Assembly: GCF_052324685.1 (NCBI RefSeq)
Contig: NC_135225.1
Coordinates: 14,123,610-14,187,609, forward strand
Direction: 5' to 3'
DNA: 64,000 bases
Source: Brachyhypopomus gauderio
Lineage: Eukaryota; Chordata; Actinopteri; Gymnotiformes; Hypopomidae
Shown here: positions 1 through 16,122 of the stretch, in pieces
How the letters are laid out: each line of letters starts with the position of its first letter
How positions within the stretch are numbered: the first letter of the stretch is position 1
The notes under the pieces: model-generated
Databases searched by the model: none
What the model was told of the DNA's origin: nothing
The model's input: only the letters and a program-made list of their open reading frames with translations
Translations under genes and position numbers: made by a program

Positions 1-3299
<3,299 letters not shown>

Positions 3300-5316
3300 C
3301 GCTGAGGGCGAGGCCTCCGAGGGCAGAGAAATTACCTCAGTGCTGCAGGATGACGCACACTCCTTCTGACGCTGCCATTCAGTTCATGTCTTTGGTTGTT
3401 TTTGTTTTTCCATTACTGGTTTTGTTGCCGCAAGCTTACACCTTCAATTGAATGAAGATTTGTATGAAAAATTAAAATGGGGAAAAAAATTTAATACAGA
3501 ACATAATGTTTTCAAATGGAAGAGTTTTTAAAGGAAGGTTTATTTAATGTTTAAACTGAAAATATGGGATACATTCTAAGAACTAAAAATGTAAGTGGAT
3601 CAAGAGTCTTCTGTGAATTTACATTGCTGAATGTATTTCAACACGATAAACCCTTAAAAAATGCATTTTACTTGTGTGGCTTTATTTTGCTATCAATCTG
3701 TACCACATGTGCCACAATGTCCACTTGGAAGCAATTTACAATCTTTGTTAAAGAGAAGTCATTCACAAAGAGAACCTACTTGGCGAAATGTGATTAGATT
3801 ACATGAAACTGAGCTTGTCATGTACACATAATATCCATAGTAATCATACACTGAAGGTAATTGCAATTTGACTACGCAAGTGCAGAAGAAAGGTACTGTA
3901 CATATTAATGTATGGACAATTTCATATTGATATTGTATCATTAGTGATGTGTAAATAAATTCCAGAAGATGATAGGAGCAGCACTGACTGTAAAAATTGA
4001 AACTTTGAATTTTAGACCTGGAAGGTTGGGAATGTGTTGCCTTTGATGTAAGCAGTTCTCACTAATCTTTCAAGGGCCTAGGGGTCACTGGCGGAGCAGC
4101 TGCCTTACAATGCAGTTATGCAGCCAGTCAGAATGCTCTGATGGGGGTGTGCTAATTGAATTCTGCAGCGATCTAAATGACACCAGTGCCAATGCAAAGA
4201 GCCAGATGTTTTGCAGTGCTAATCAGGGTGATTAATTTTCATATGTAAGGTACATTCTGGTCTATCGTCAAGGTAAATTTCATAAATCCACTTGAGGTTA
4301 AAAATAGCACAAAAAAAATTTTATGAGTGCATGCCTGTATCAATACCACCACCATATCATGTTTTCAATAATTAGACATTTTTTCAATTTTATCCAAACA
4401 TTCTGTTGGGAGACCTTTAATTTAAAAAAACCGTAATAGCGCAGAGATATTATATAGGGAAGACGTACATCACATTCAATATCCGGTGTGAGAAAATTGT
4501 ACATTTTATGAGAATACTATTTAGTTGAAAATTTACTGGTTTATTTAAATTCTCATTTCTGTCTGAATAATATAATACAAACGCCCGTGTAGATTTAATG
4601 AATTCGTAAACCTTCTCTCGGCGTCCCTATCATAAGCACCGAGTGTGATGTCTCGCAGATTTTAAGCAGTCTGTACTAAAGACTAGTTTTTTTACGCTTT
4701 CAGGCCGGTTGAGACTGGTTTAAACCAGTCCTGTGAGTCTGCGCAGTAAGTGTAAACAGGAAGAGAAAAATTAGCAGCTATATGTTCTTGAACGCGATGT
4801 ACAAAACGTTATAGGTTGCCACAGTCGTTTGTAATTAACTCGTGATAGTCCGTACACGAATTGTGTTCCGCACAGGATCCTGTTTGTGCGGCTTTCGAAG
4901 GAATATCGACCAGCGCATTAGCTTGAGAAAAAAACGAGCCAAGTTAATGCAATTCGTTTGGCTAGCTAGCAGCTCTGACAGGCTTGACGTTACATAGTAG
5001 CTTCGCTAGCTAGCTGCGTGAAATATTGGGGTGGCTGGGGAAGACGGTTATTTTCCTCGACGCTGTAGGTGCTACAACGGCCATTAACGGTCCTCTAAAG
5101 CAAGACGGCCTCTCGTAGTTCGCTAGCTAGCTTAAAAGCGGCCACCGAGATCTAACTGGCATTTCGTTTAAATTCGTTACCTGCGAGTCGTCGCGATGGC
5201 CTGCTAAACAATCTGCTAATAGTTCAGTGAGCTTTTACGAGAGACTCGGGGAGATTGGACATTAGTCGCCTTGATTATAGTACAGTTGGAGGTGTTTAGA
5301 GAGTTTGAGTAAAGAA
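3300..5316. other. PPRC1 3'UTR and OGA upstream/promoter region
   Basis: The PPRC1 3'UTR probably runs to the AATAAA at 3954-3959. The stretch 4000-4600 is AT-rich with no coding signal seen. From about 4620 to 5316 CpG dinucleotides become frequent and there is no TATA box near the OGA start, as expected of a housekeeping promoter. Three perfect copies of the 10-bp palindrome GCTAGCTAGC lie at 4961-4970, 5005-5014 and 5122-5131. No further gene is seen here. Confidence 0.6.
3954..3959 (+). other. Candidate poly(A) signal of PPRC1
   Basis: AATAAA 655 nt after the PPRC1 stop codon, before the OGA promoter region. It is the first canonical hexamer I see in this 3'UTR; ATTAAA-type variants lie earlier, near 3471. 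Confidence 0.5.
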
Positions 5317-8300
5317 ATGGTTCAGAAGGATAAAATAGTGGAGTCGTCGCAGCCGGACGGTGATCCGAGCCCAGGAGGAACGGAAGCTGGTGGTGTGGAC
5401 GTGCAGGGTTCTGTCGAGCAGCCCAACGTTGTGGTGGAGAGAACAGGCCGAAGAAAATTCATCAGCGGTGTGGTTGAAGGTGGTCTCATTATTATAATTA
5501 CACATTTTATATTATGATGTTTTATGATATTTTGATGTGGGTTTCTCTGTCTTTCATAATTTACCGTTTAGCTATTGTCCAAATTTGTAAATTCCTCTGG
5601 AATGCTTGATCAGATCAACTTCCATAGATTTTAACCTGTTTTCAATATTATGTTAATGTTTCAGTGTTCAGGTACCAATGTCTCACATACTGGGCCCACA
5701 ATGCACAAAATTGTAGTAGTAAGTTACAAAATGGTGTGATGGAACGTTTTACATTTCCTTTACTCCTTTACTACTGGGCCTGCATAATGCAACCAAAGTC
5801 CAAGGAGGAACATTAAAACAATTCCTCTTTTTTCACAGTGCTAAAGACAAGTGTACTAGCACGCATGACTTCACGTTACCTTCTTCAGTTAATCAGTCTA
5901 CTTACTTCGGTTCAGAAGGAATAAGCATTGCCATCATAGTAGCAGAGCAAAGGGCATGGTTGCAATAGAATCCAGTGTCTGTGAATAATTAAAAGTTCAC
6001 TGCTACAAATTCAGGTGTGGTACAATAATTCTGTGTCAGTGCTCAAGTGGACCCCTATATTCACATCTCTGATGAAACAGTTCTGTTTCCTGCCTGTGAA
6101 GATTGCAATGGAGACACAGAGACGCTCAACCAAGGGCTCCAGCTTTGCAGTACACCACAAACCCCATTGGCTCAAATAATCACTATAAGTAGTCATGTCA
6201 TTAGCAATTGGAAATCAACTTTTGATTTATTTATTTTGATCATCTACCCTGAGGTCCTGAGGTCACTGTTGAAATTACCCCAAACACATTATTTCATTCC
6301 CCTCCCCCACCCCATTTCACTTTTATGTGTCTTTTGTTGCACAGGATTGGACATTACCACCTCAGCAGGTTTTATCTAATGCCCCCCCTCCCTGACTTTA
6401 GTTTTCTAGTTCATCATTTATATTGAGCATATTTGTAAATGTATTTGTATGTTTGTTTATTACAGGCTTTTATGGCAGACCATGGACAATGGAACAAAGG
6501 AAGGAGCTTTTTCGGAGGTAGTGTAGTTCTTACCTTATGGAACAATATTGTTTACTGCACTTTAATTGTATGATAATTACATTAGTGTACCTGAGTGTTT
6601 CTTATTTTGCTTTTTTCCAGGCAAGAGAAATGGGGACTGAACACGTATCTGTATGCACCAAAAGATGACTACAAACATAGAATGTTTTGGAGAGAGATGT
6701 ACTCCGTTGAAGAAGCAGGTGAACAACTATTGTCAGGCTATGTCTCTTAACAGATTGCTTGTCTGCAGCTGAATATAATATTGATTTAATTGTAATTTCT
6801 CTACTTTAAAGAACAACTTATGACTTTGATAAATGCTGCAAAAGAGCAAGGAATTGAGTTCATCTATGCCATCTCCCCTGGTCTGGATATAACATTCTCA
6901 AATCAGAAGGAGGTCTCTACACTGAAAAGGAAGCTAGATCAAGTAAAAATACAACTTTTCTACATTTCTGAAGTTTTCCCATATATTTTGTAGTATGGAA
7001 TTTCTTTTATGGGACTTGTTATTTTTAATTGCAGGTCTCCCATTTTGGGTGCAAGTCCTTTGCTTTATTATTTGATGACATTGATCACAACATGTGTCCC
7101 GCTGACAAGGAGGTTTTCAGCTCATTTGCTCACGCACAAGTGTCTCTTACCAATGAGATCTTCCAGTATTTGGGTGAACCCGAAACCTTTTTGTTTTGCC
7201 CCACAGGTAACATGGAGGATTTATTTTTATTAGTATTCTGTAAACAAGGCTCTGTTGTGATCTGTATCCTGTAAAATGAACATTACTCTGCTCTTTTCAG
7301 AGTACTGTGGCACATTCTGTTACCCCAATGTGGCCCAGTCGCCCTACCTTAGGACTATTGGCGAAAAACTGCTTCCTGGCATTGAAGTTCTGTGGACAGG
7401 TAAGATTCTTTTAGAGAGCACTGTATCTATGATTAGACATAGTGACCTTATGGTCTGTATTATGGATGTGATTTTTTTTTTCTTATCCCCTCTAGGTCCA
7501 AAAGTAGTTTCTAAAGACATTACAGTAGAATCTATTGAAGAGGTAACAAAGATTCTGAGGAGGCCTCCAGTCATCTGGGATAATATTCATGCTAACGACT
7601 ATGATCAGAAGCGCCTGTTCCTGGGACCCTACAAAGGCAGGTCCACGGAACTCATCCCTCGCCTAAAAGGAGTCCTCACAAATCCCAACTGTGAATTTGA
7701 GTCAAACTTTGTGGCCATCCACACACTAGCCACATGGTACAAATCAAACATGAACGGAGTGAGAAAGGACGTTGTCATGAGTAAGATGATATTTTATTCT
7801 TTTTGCTTTTGACCCATTATTTTAAAGTCATAACTTAATAATTACTTGAGAACCTCGTATTTTCATGTGTATTGATTTTGCTTATAAATGGGAACAAATG
7901 CTTCTATTTTCATGTTTTTCCTCAGCCGATAGTGAAGACAGCACAGTGTCCATCCAGATCAAGCTGGAGAATGAGGGTAGTGATGAGGAACTGGAGACAG
8001 ACATCCTCTACAGTCCACAGATCGCCCTCAAGCTGGCGCTCACCGAGTGGCTCACTGAGTTTAGAGTCCCTCATCAGTACAATAGTAATGGCGTCTTTTC
8101 GCTTTTTTTATTTTATTTTATTTTTTTCTCCATGAAGTTGTCAGTACAGCATGTACCATGTGTGGTGTCTGGTATTTATGAAATGGAGCCACAATGTATG
8201 CCACTGTTCTTGTTTTGGCAGGTCGTCAAGTAGCTCATAGCGGAGTGAAGAGTTCCTCTGTTGACGTACCCTCGCTGTCTGCTCCATCCCTGGGCTCCTC

Positions 8301-11300
8301 CACCATAGTTACCACAGTCTTCCAGCAGCCCATCATGAGCCCTGCTACTCCTCCCGGCGAGGAGCCGCTCGCTCTCCACAAAGAGGAGGACGAGGAGGTT
8401 GTGGAGGTGGAGAAGAAAGATTCGGACGAGGAGCCCATGGAGATGGTGCTGGAGAAGCAGGATGAGGTGGAGGATGTCAAGAATGTCAACCAGATTCTCA
8501 CAAAGATCGTGAAGGCGACTATGACCGAGGACCTCAAGCCCATGGACACGGACAAGGAGAGCTTAACAGAGTCAAAGTCCCCAGAGATGTCCCTTCAGGA
8601 AGACTCCGGGAGTGATGTGGCACCCATGCAGACAGACGAACAGCTGGGTAAAGAGGTGTTCATTCCAGGACCCAATGAGAAGCCCCTGTACAAGGCTGAG
8701 GTGCTCACCCTGGAGGACCTGACCCTGCTGGCTGAACTCTTCTACCTGCCCTACGAACATGGCCCCAAGGCAGTGCAGATGCTCAAAGAGTTCAACTGGC
8801 TAAGGGCTAACAGCAGCATCGTCAGTGTGAACTCCAAATGCAAGGAGCCAGAGAAGGTTAGTGGTCTAGTATAAAGAACTGTGTAAATGTGTCTGCCGTG
8901 GTTTCTCTGGTTTATTTTAGTACTGCTGTACTCCTAATATACTATGTGAGTACATGGAAATATATAAGTATGTAAAAATATATTCTGGGATACAAGACAT
9001 GCACAGTTTTACAATGCATTGTCCCCTTTTTTAATATTGTGGAAAGGCCTCCTTTGCTATATAACATTTATTGAGCATAAACCATGAATAAAGCATTGGT
9101 CAGCCTAAGCATATAAATGAAGATGTTGATATGAATGGACAGCTTCAGTATGAAATATGACTTAAGAAGGATTTAGCATGAAATAACTTAAGTGTTCAGT
9201 ATGAAATGTGATTTATGATGCACACACACACTTTTTACATGTCACTACATTGCAGTTCTCTATAGTGCTGATGGGGAGATTTGAAATGGAGCTTATTTGC
9301 TGTGAAATAATGTAGCATCAAATATATCAACTTAATTTATTTTATTAAAACATTTATCACAGTAATTCCAGCAGGTTTTAAGACAATGTCTGATTTATGC
9401 CATTTTGGCCTAACAAGAAATTGTGCAAAGTGTCATAATTCTTCTAAGGTCAATAATTTAAACGCATTTAGCCCCTGGGGGGGATCATCTAATAACCTTC
9501 GTTTTAGCTGAAGTATCATACTGGACTAACGTAAGAGCCGTTCTAGATGTTCTGCTGAGTTGAAGCCTGGGGGATTATCAAGGAAGGCATGTCAAATTGA
9601 GAAATGAACCGGGGCCAAAGAAAACAGGGGCTGCAGTGCAACAAAATGGAGGAAGTGCAGTTCCTGTCATCACCACTTGGTGGTGCTTATAAAGCAAGAA
9701 ATGGGGATTATCTACTTACTGCTATTTCTGCTGCTATTTGTAACAAATGTATATATTTGTATTGATTTGAGGGGCTTGTGTCTCTGTCAGGTGACTGAGT
9801 GGCACACCAGAGCTGAGAACTTTGAGGAGATGTGTTGCTCCGTCATGCAGATGTTCACCAGACTCTCCAATTCGGCCAACAGGACCATTTTGTATGACCT
9901 GTATTCCTATATCTGGGATATAAAGAGTATCATCTCTATGGTGAAATCATTTGTCCTGTGGTTAGGTAGGTATAGCTCTGCTACTCAGCACTGCTTCTCT
10001 CATTTTTTGTTTGTTTGTTTTTTTGGGTTGGTTTGTTTATTTTCATTTTTGTTCTATACCACCTATTAAATATTAAAAGCACACTTAAGTATCCACTAAA
10101 ATAGTATAACAACCACAGTGACTCAGTCCTTCCCCAACAACATAGAATATTTAAACGCACAGGCAGTTGAATCAAGCATCTCGTGTATTGTTTCAGGTGT
10201 CATAGCAACATCTGTAGGAATTCTGTCCCTGTCCTGCGTTCTTCAAACAGATGGCAAAGCATTTTTAGACTGGATAGGGTGCATTATCACATCTTACTTT
10301 ATGCCTTTTCATAGGACAGCAATATATCCATTCTGTTCTCTCCCATTACGCAAGCATGCACATGCACCTCTTTCTTGTGGAAGGCTATTTACAAAGGCTG
10401 AGACAGGTTTATGCAGTCCCTTTGCATACGTTTCTTTATTTTACCATTGTTTGCGTAAATACTATTCTCCTCCTGAATGCTGAATGACTGAATGCTGTCT
10501 CCATTGCTCGGCTGTTCACCACCTCTTATCCGGTGTGATAAAGTAAAGTGACACACAGGTGAACCTCAGTGGGCCCGTGCCTGAATAAGCACGAGGAATA
10601 CGTTACGATCGCAAGACCTCTCCTAAGTTAAAGTTTGCCAGTGTGGTTCCTGCTGCTTGCTGTGTGTCCAGTATCATTGTGCGTTAACTCAGCAACACCT
10701 GCTGCCATCTCTCTGGATCAAGGGGCTGATGAAGGAAAGTTGATGCCCTACTACACCCTAGCGCGCCGCGCATGCGAGCTTGGCCAGCCTAGCGGCTGTG
10801 TAAGGCTATTCTGGTGCGTCACGAAAGACTTCACATAATTATACCTGCAGTCCATCGCTGCTTCTTACCAGGGCCTAGGGGGATTATTTTGAATATAAAA
10901 TAGTCCTTCTAGCGTATCTGCAATTGAACAAGATTGTACTCCACACAAAACCTGAATGGATGCTTTACTCTAACTGTACTTGTTTTGGGCGGGGACAGTA
11001 CCTTTCACTGAGTGTGTACTATGGCGGGCAGTCCCCATACGTATAAGTAATGCTTTGTGTAAAGGTTTGCCAGTGACATGGAAACAAATTTTATACTTGG
11101 TTATATTAAAAAATAAACTAAAGTCTCCTCCTGTATTGCCTTATCTAGCCAATGCATTTATGAAGTATTTAGACTTTTTAATGAGTTAAGATTCTGTGCA
11201 GTAATATATTGCTTAGTAGGAATTATTATACGCATTTTGATAATGACATTTTGGGGATTACTGTTGTACGGTTAGAGTACTGTATTCCATTCCTAAATGG

Positions 11301-14300
11301 GTATTTGTTGGAAGTTGATTGAGTAATTATAGCACCAGCATGGCCTGGGTTACCTTAGTAACCACATTTCATTCACAGGTTTCTGTCCAGCTATATGAAA
11401 AAGCAACACAGCAGGCAGCAACCAAAGCTGGTCAAGCCACATCTCAGTTTGGGCATACAGTAACGTGGTGGTGCTGAGGGGGCTGCACGATATCCTGCAG
11501 ATTCTAAGGCACTCTCTTTATTGACGTGTATACTACAAAACAACAGGCTCTTCCTGAGTAAAAGCAGCCTCTTGCAGAGAGGGAGCTGTGCTTTTGGGAG
11601 CCCCCTAGGGGACCTTTTGGAGAGTGCGCCCCCTGTAGGTGCCTGTAAGCCAGGCAGACAGCACAGCTAAACGCATCCAGCTCTTCTGCTCTGTGCTCCT
11701 TTGCTGTGAAGCATTGCAGATGGCAGTCAGTCAGCGCCTCACTGCTGTTGTGCTGAATCCACTTACTAACAAGCTCTCCTATTGTCTTCTCCCTTCATTA
11801 TGTACAGATGGAAGAATCCTCAGCACAAAAGTTTCTACTGCTATTGGATGGACAGTGGGCGATGTATGCACAGTGCTGGCGTTATCGGTTTTCTTTTGGG
11901 GGTTTAGTTGTCAGGATTTTGTTTGGATTTTTTGTCTTTTATTTTTGTTTTTTTCCTATTTGTTTGATTTTTCAAGATTAAGTAATAATGTTTAGAGAGG
12001 ACGACTTTTGTTTGAAGTCACATTTGCGCAGCGATAGTTGAAGGAATAAGTGTTAACCCCAGATTCTCTTCTCTGGCAGCTCTAACGTGGTGTTTGTTTC
12101 TATCAGTAGGCCTAATTGAGACGGCCCCGACCAGCCGTGAAGGCACCACCTTAAGGGAGTCACACCGGGTCTTTGCTTTATATGTAGTAATATATATATT
12201 TCTAATCGTGATGTGCTTCCATAATGGAGAGTGGTGTGTGAGCTCCCCTCAGATGGTGCACGTGTGCTGTGTCTTGCCGTTTCATCACAGGATGTTCGTT
12301 AGGTGTCCCATATGATTTCCAGTGTAAATGAGAGCACTTTGACTCCTGTCTCTGCGCTGCATTTGTCTTGTTACATGACTTTGAGTTCCGGTCCCTCTGA
12401 AGCATTGTTTGAAATCTAGTTTTTATTTATTTTTATATACTTTTTAAATTAGTTTGCTTTTCCCTACAACATGTGTGGTTACTGAGCATTCTCAGGTTTG
12501 CTGTGTTGAGTGAACTGTTTGAAGGTTAACCTAACTCCTAATACACCTGAAAAGGGGGTTCACCAATATGCACTCCACTACCCTAAGAAGGGCACTTTAG
12601 CCCTATATAATAACCTGGGCTCAATGTCTGGATCTCTTGGGCTGATGAACTGTGCTCATTGGTCATGTGACAAGGCAGATAGATGTAAATGTGACTTCAG
12701 ATGAGGTGTTGACCTCAGAGGGGCTTCAGCAGCTGAAGCTTAATTCATTACCAGCAAGTCAGTGATGTTGAACGCAAAAAAATCTCTAAATAGACTGCCG
12801 TTAATTAAAAGAGGGGCAGTTTATAAGAAACCGCACCATTTTTCAACATTTCTTCTAGCATTAGGCAATTAGTTATTAGATCTCCGGTTAAAGACTTCCT
12901 ATAATCATTCACCACAATCACTTGTCTCAACAGGCAGTGATTTTAGATACTGTCCCACAGCCGAGGGCCTGATTCTTTAAATAATTCGGTCTTGCATGTT
13001 CTGTTCACATCTGCGATTGCCCCCTATAAATCTAAGCTTTAGCTGCTTAAGCCCAGAAAACCTAGCTTTGAAGCGTTTTTCTTTTGTTCTAATGCAGATA
13101 TTTTCTTTAACTAGTTCATAAAAAGCATCGGTATTTCTTTTTTCAACCGAGTAGACACCATTGCCCCGTACCCCTTTATTCCTCATTTTGGCTGAAAGCC
13201 CCTCATGTAACATTCTCCGCTTGGATCTGATCTCAACAGGGTGTCGTAGTCAGTCCTCAGCACAGTTCTTAAGTGGAGACCAAGAGCCCTGGGCCTTTAG
13301 GGGCGGTCTAGCGGGAGAGTTCCAGGTATCCAATATTGAATTCACAGCAAAATGTTAAAATGAAGTTTCTGTTTTAAAGTTTTGTCTCTGGTGTGGTTGT
13401 GCAATGCTATGGGTTGGTCTGTTTAAGGTGAGCTGATTGCTTCTGCAAATAGTTAATGGGTTTACAACAACATGCGCTTCAGAAATGCGCTATGAAATGG
13501 CTCACGTGACTACTGTCAGAACCAGTGTTTGGGAAGACGGTGCGTACTAATACAACCTAAATTGGGGTTTCTTTCAGCAACTGCCCAAAAGAGATGCCGC
13601 TTTTCCCCCCAGCGCCAGCGACAGCGCAGCATGGCTAGGGTCTTATTTTCATGACACCTTGTTCCTTTGCAGGAAGCGCAAAACTTCCCCCCTGCGCACG
13701 CCTTCGCGCTCACGTGCGCCCGCGTGTTCGCCCGCTGAAAGCTCCATGAACAAATCGCTTCTTTCAATGCATAGTAAACCGTTGACATTTGCATAATCAT
13801 TATACATGCGCATAATTTAATGCAAAGAATAAATGATAATTCGACGTTTGTTATTTGGTCATGGAGTTTTACTCTGTGTGCCAGCATCACACCTTTTCTC
13901 TACAGGATATGCGCAGCGAAAACTTGCGATGCCTTACAATGGGAAAGGGGCATCTCCTTTAGCCAGTTAAGCCTTTCTCAGACCAAGCCTGCAGCCAAAT
14001 ATTTGCCTCTACTGTATGGTTTCTTTTGAAAACAAAAGAGGGGGAAAAAAACACAAGAAGGGTTTTAACTTTTATGCTGTTTACCTGCTCTTGCTGATCG
14101 CTGACCAGCCTAAAGAGCCGTTAAGATCCCGTTTGATAAGCGTTTCCTATAATGCCAGCATTTGGTTGAGTGTAGAGCTCTTGGGTGTTGGGTTGGTTCA
14201 GCAGGGGCAGAGGAACTCATAAGTGTCAGTGTGTATGAAGAGATGCTGAGACATGAATCCTCACGCTGGGCGACTGCTGAATATTTCTGCATTGGTCTCC

Positions 14301-16122
14301 ACAGCGACTGTTGCCAATAGATGGGGCAAACGATCTTTTCTTCCAGCCACCACCCTCATTGCCAACCTCCAAAATCTATTCCATAAGGCCATACTTTCCT
14401 AAAGATGAGGTAATTATTGAGTACATGTGACTTTTATTTATATATATTTTATATATATTCTATATATTTTAAATGAAGACCAAATCAGAATTCAGGTTAC
14501 TGTAATATGAAACCTGGATGTGTTCATTGCTGTTACTTCATTGTGTGTCTGTAACAGTACTGCTTTGTGAATGGTTGCTACTATAGTAAATCATACAGAT
14601 TGGGTACCTTTATTTATATGAGCAGATTAGTGGTGAATGATCACACAGAATTCAACATTACTAAAGTACCATCATTCAATTTTCCTTAAGGTCTTAAACT
14701 GCCTAGACATGCCTACAGAAGACTCTTAACATACTGTGTTCACAGATTACCTCTGAAGGTGTAACAGTTGCTAGCATTCCCTGCTGCAGTGTCCCAGTTT
14801 AAGCAGAGCTTTGAGTTTGCGGCTCTACTGAGCCATTCTGCTGAATACGCAGTCTAGTTCACCTGTTGGCCTTCAGAGATCTGCGAATGGTCTACAGTGA
14901 GAAGCCCCGGGAGCTCTCACACACTCCCTTTATTCTCCCACTATTACCCTGTGGTTGGTTTATGCGTGTGCAAATGCATGTATTCTCAGATTGCTGTCTA
15001 TAAGATCTGCAAGGAAATCTACACAGAGGGATGTGATGACATTCCTGTGCCTGAGCAGGAGTCGGACCTGATTGGAGACAGGTACAACAAACTTATTTAA
15101 TTGTTTATTGCTTCTGTTGATATTTTAGACAAAACGTAGTGTTGTCTGTCTGTGGCTTGCATACAGTTGCTGTGTCTCCTGCAGGTTGGTAGGAGGGTTT
15201 CTGACCCTCAGCCCAGACTATGGCTTTGTGCTGGAGGACGAGGAGGGCATCTGTGGCTATGCTTTGGGCACTGTGGATGTTCAACCCTTTGTGAAAAAAT
15301 GCAAGATGAACTGGATTCCATTCATGCAGGAAAAGTATAGCAAACCAGACTCTGAGAAGGATCTTTCTGACGCCGAGGCAAGGCCTGCTCTTCTCTCATT
15401 TAACCAGCTCTCCTTAACGCAGAACCCTTTAACCAGATAATTTCTCTCTTTTTGCCTGCAGAAAATGATGCTCAGCTTCCATGAGGAGGAGGAAGGTTTG
15501 CCAGAGTCCTTCCTCAGTAACTTCCCCTCCCTCATAAAGGTGGACATTCAAGCTAAGGTCACCGACCCAAGCGTAGCCAAAAGCATGATGGGCTGTCTCC
15601 TCTCGTCACTGAAAGCCAATGGTAAATTTGTGTTTTTTAAACAGGGATTGGTTGTTGTCCCTCAGGCTGTTGTCTGTAGTCTCCATGAATCTGGATGCAG
15701 ACTCGCTCTGAAAATAATATTCCTCTGTTGAAAAGGATGTTGAACCTCGTACTATGATAATAATACTGAGCTTGTTCTTTAGATCAGTCTATGTGGTCCT
15801 CTCTCTTTTACCACATGTATCTGGCCTAAAGAAAAAAAAAGTGTTTTGACGTTTTTACATTTCAAGAGTAACTGTAAGGAAAAAGGGACAACCTTTCCTT
15901 ACACAGCTGTTAGTTATAGAGAGTTAAATGCCTTTGGATGCTTTAATTTTTCTGATGGTACCTTCTCTACACTACCCTCTGTCAGGCTCCCACGGTGCCT
16001 TCTGTGAGGTCCGCCAGATGGACAAACGGATGTTGGACTTTTATGGCAAACTTGGCTGTTTTGAAGTGGCCAAAATGGAGGGATTTCCAAAAGACGTCAT
16101 CATCATGGGGAGAAGCTTGTGA
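5317..16122 (+). CDS. oga: OGA, protein O-GlcNAcase (16 exons, 913 aa)
   Basis: Hydrolyses O-linked GlcNAc from Ser/Thr of nuclear and cytoplasmic proteins, opposing OGT. Exons: 5317-5479, 6466-6517, 6621-6718, 6812-6942, 7035-7206, 7301-7399, 7496-7780, 7926-8084, 8222-8856, 9791-9965, 13240-13325, 14305-14409, 14990-15081, 15185-15377, 15462-15621, 15986-16122. They sum to 2742 nt, with the same exon number as human OGA (916 aa). The start ATG lies in a good context (GAAATGG) and gives MVQK as in mammals. The GH84 domain begins at about residue 55 (GFYGR); the catalytic pair is D162-D163 in [11 protein letters not shown] (human D174/D175). Exon 9 encodes the acidic low-complexity stalk, exon 10 helical-bundle sequence, and exons 13-16 the acetyltransferase-like C-terminal domain ending [12 protein letters not shown]. 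Intron 14 uses a GC donor. Reading through exon 10 would give a short isoform. Confidence 0.97.
8857..9790 (+). other. OGA intron 9, no gene seen
   Basis: A 934-bp AT-rich intron. It holds two imperfect copies of a CAGTATGAAAT(A/G)TGA motif (about 9147 and 9200). No coding or RNA signal was recognised. Confidence 0.6.
9966..13239 (+). other. OGA intron 10 (3.3 kb)
   Basis: The longest OGA intron. It begins with an open extension of exon 10 as far as a stop at 10067-10069 that overlaps an ATTAAA hexamer at 10065-10070, which may encode the tail of a short isoform. Beyond this are only short, unconserved-looking reading frames, T-rich tracts near 10010-10050 and 11930-11970, and unique-looking sequence. 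No transposon ends were recognised. Confidence 0.6.
10065..10070 (+). other. Candidate intronic poly(A) signal (ATTAAA) for a short OGA isoform
   Basis: ATTAAA overlaps the stop codon reached when exon 10 is read through into intron 10; a second ATTAAA follows at 10072-10077. ATTAAA is the commonest variant of the poly(A) hexamer. Whether it is used is unknown. Confidence 0.4.

Noticed and set aside
5305-5316. A longer N terminus for OGA starting at a TTG codon.
   Set aside because: A non-ATG start is not needed; ATG at 5317 gives MVQK, which matches mammalian OGA.
10118-11995. Open frames of 60-120 codons in OGA intron 10.
   Set aside because: No domain, no conserved splice context, AT-rich composition; treated as chance.
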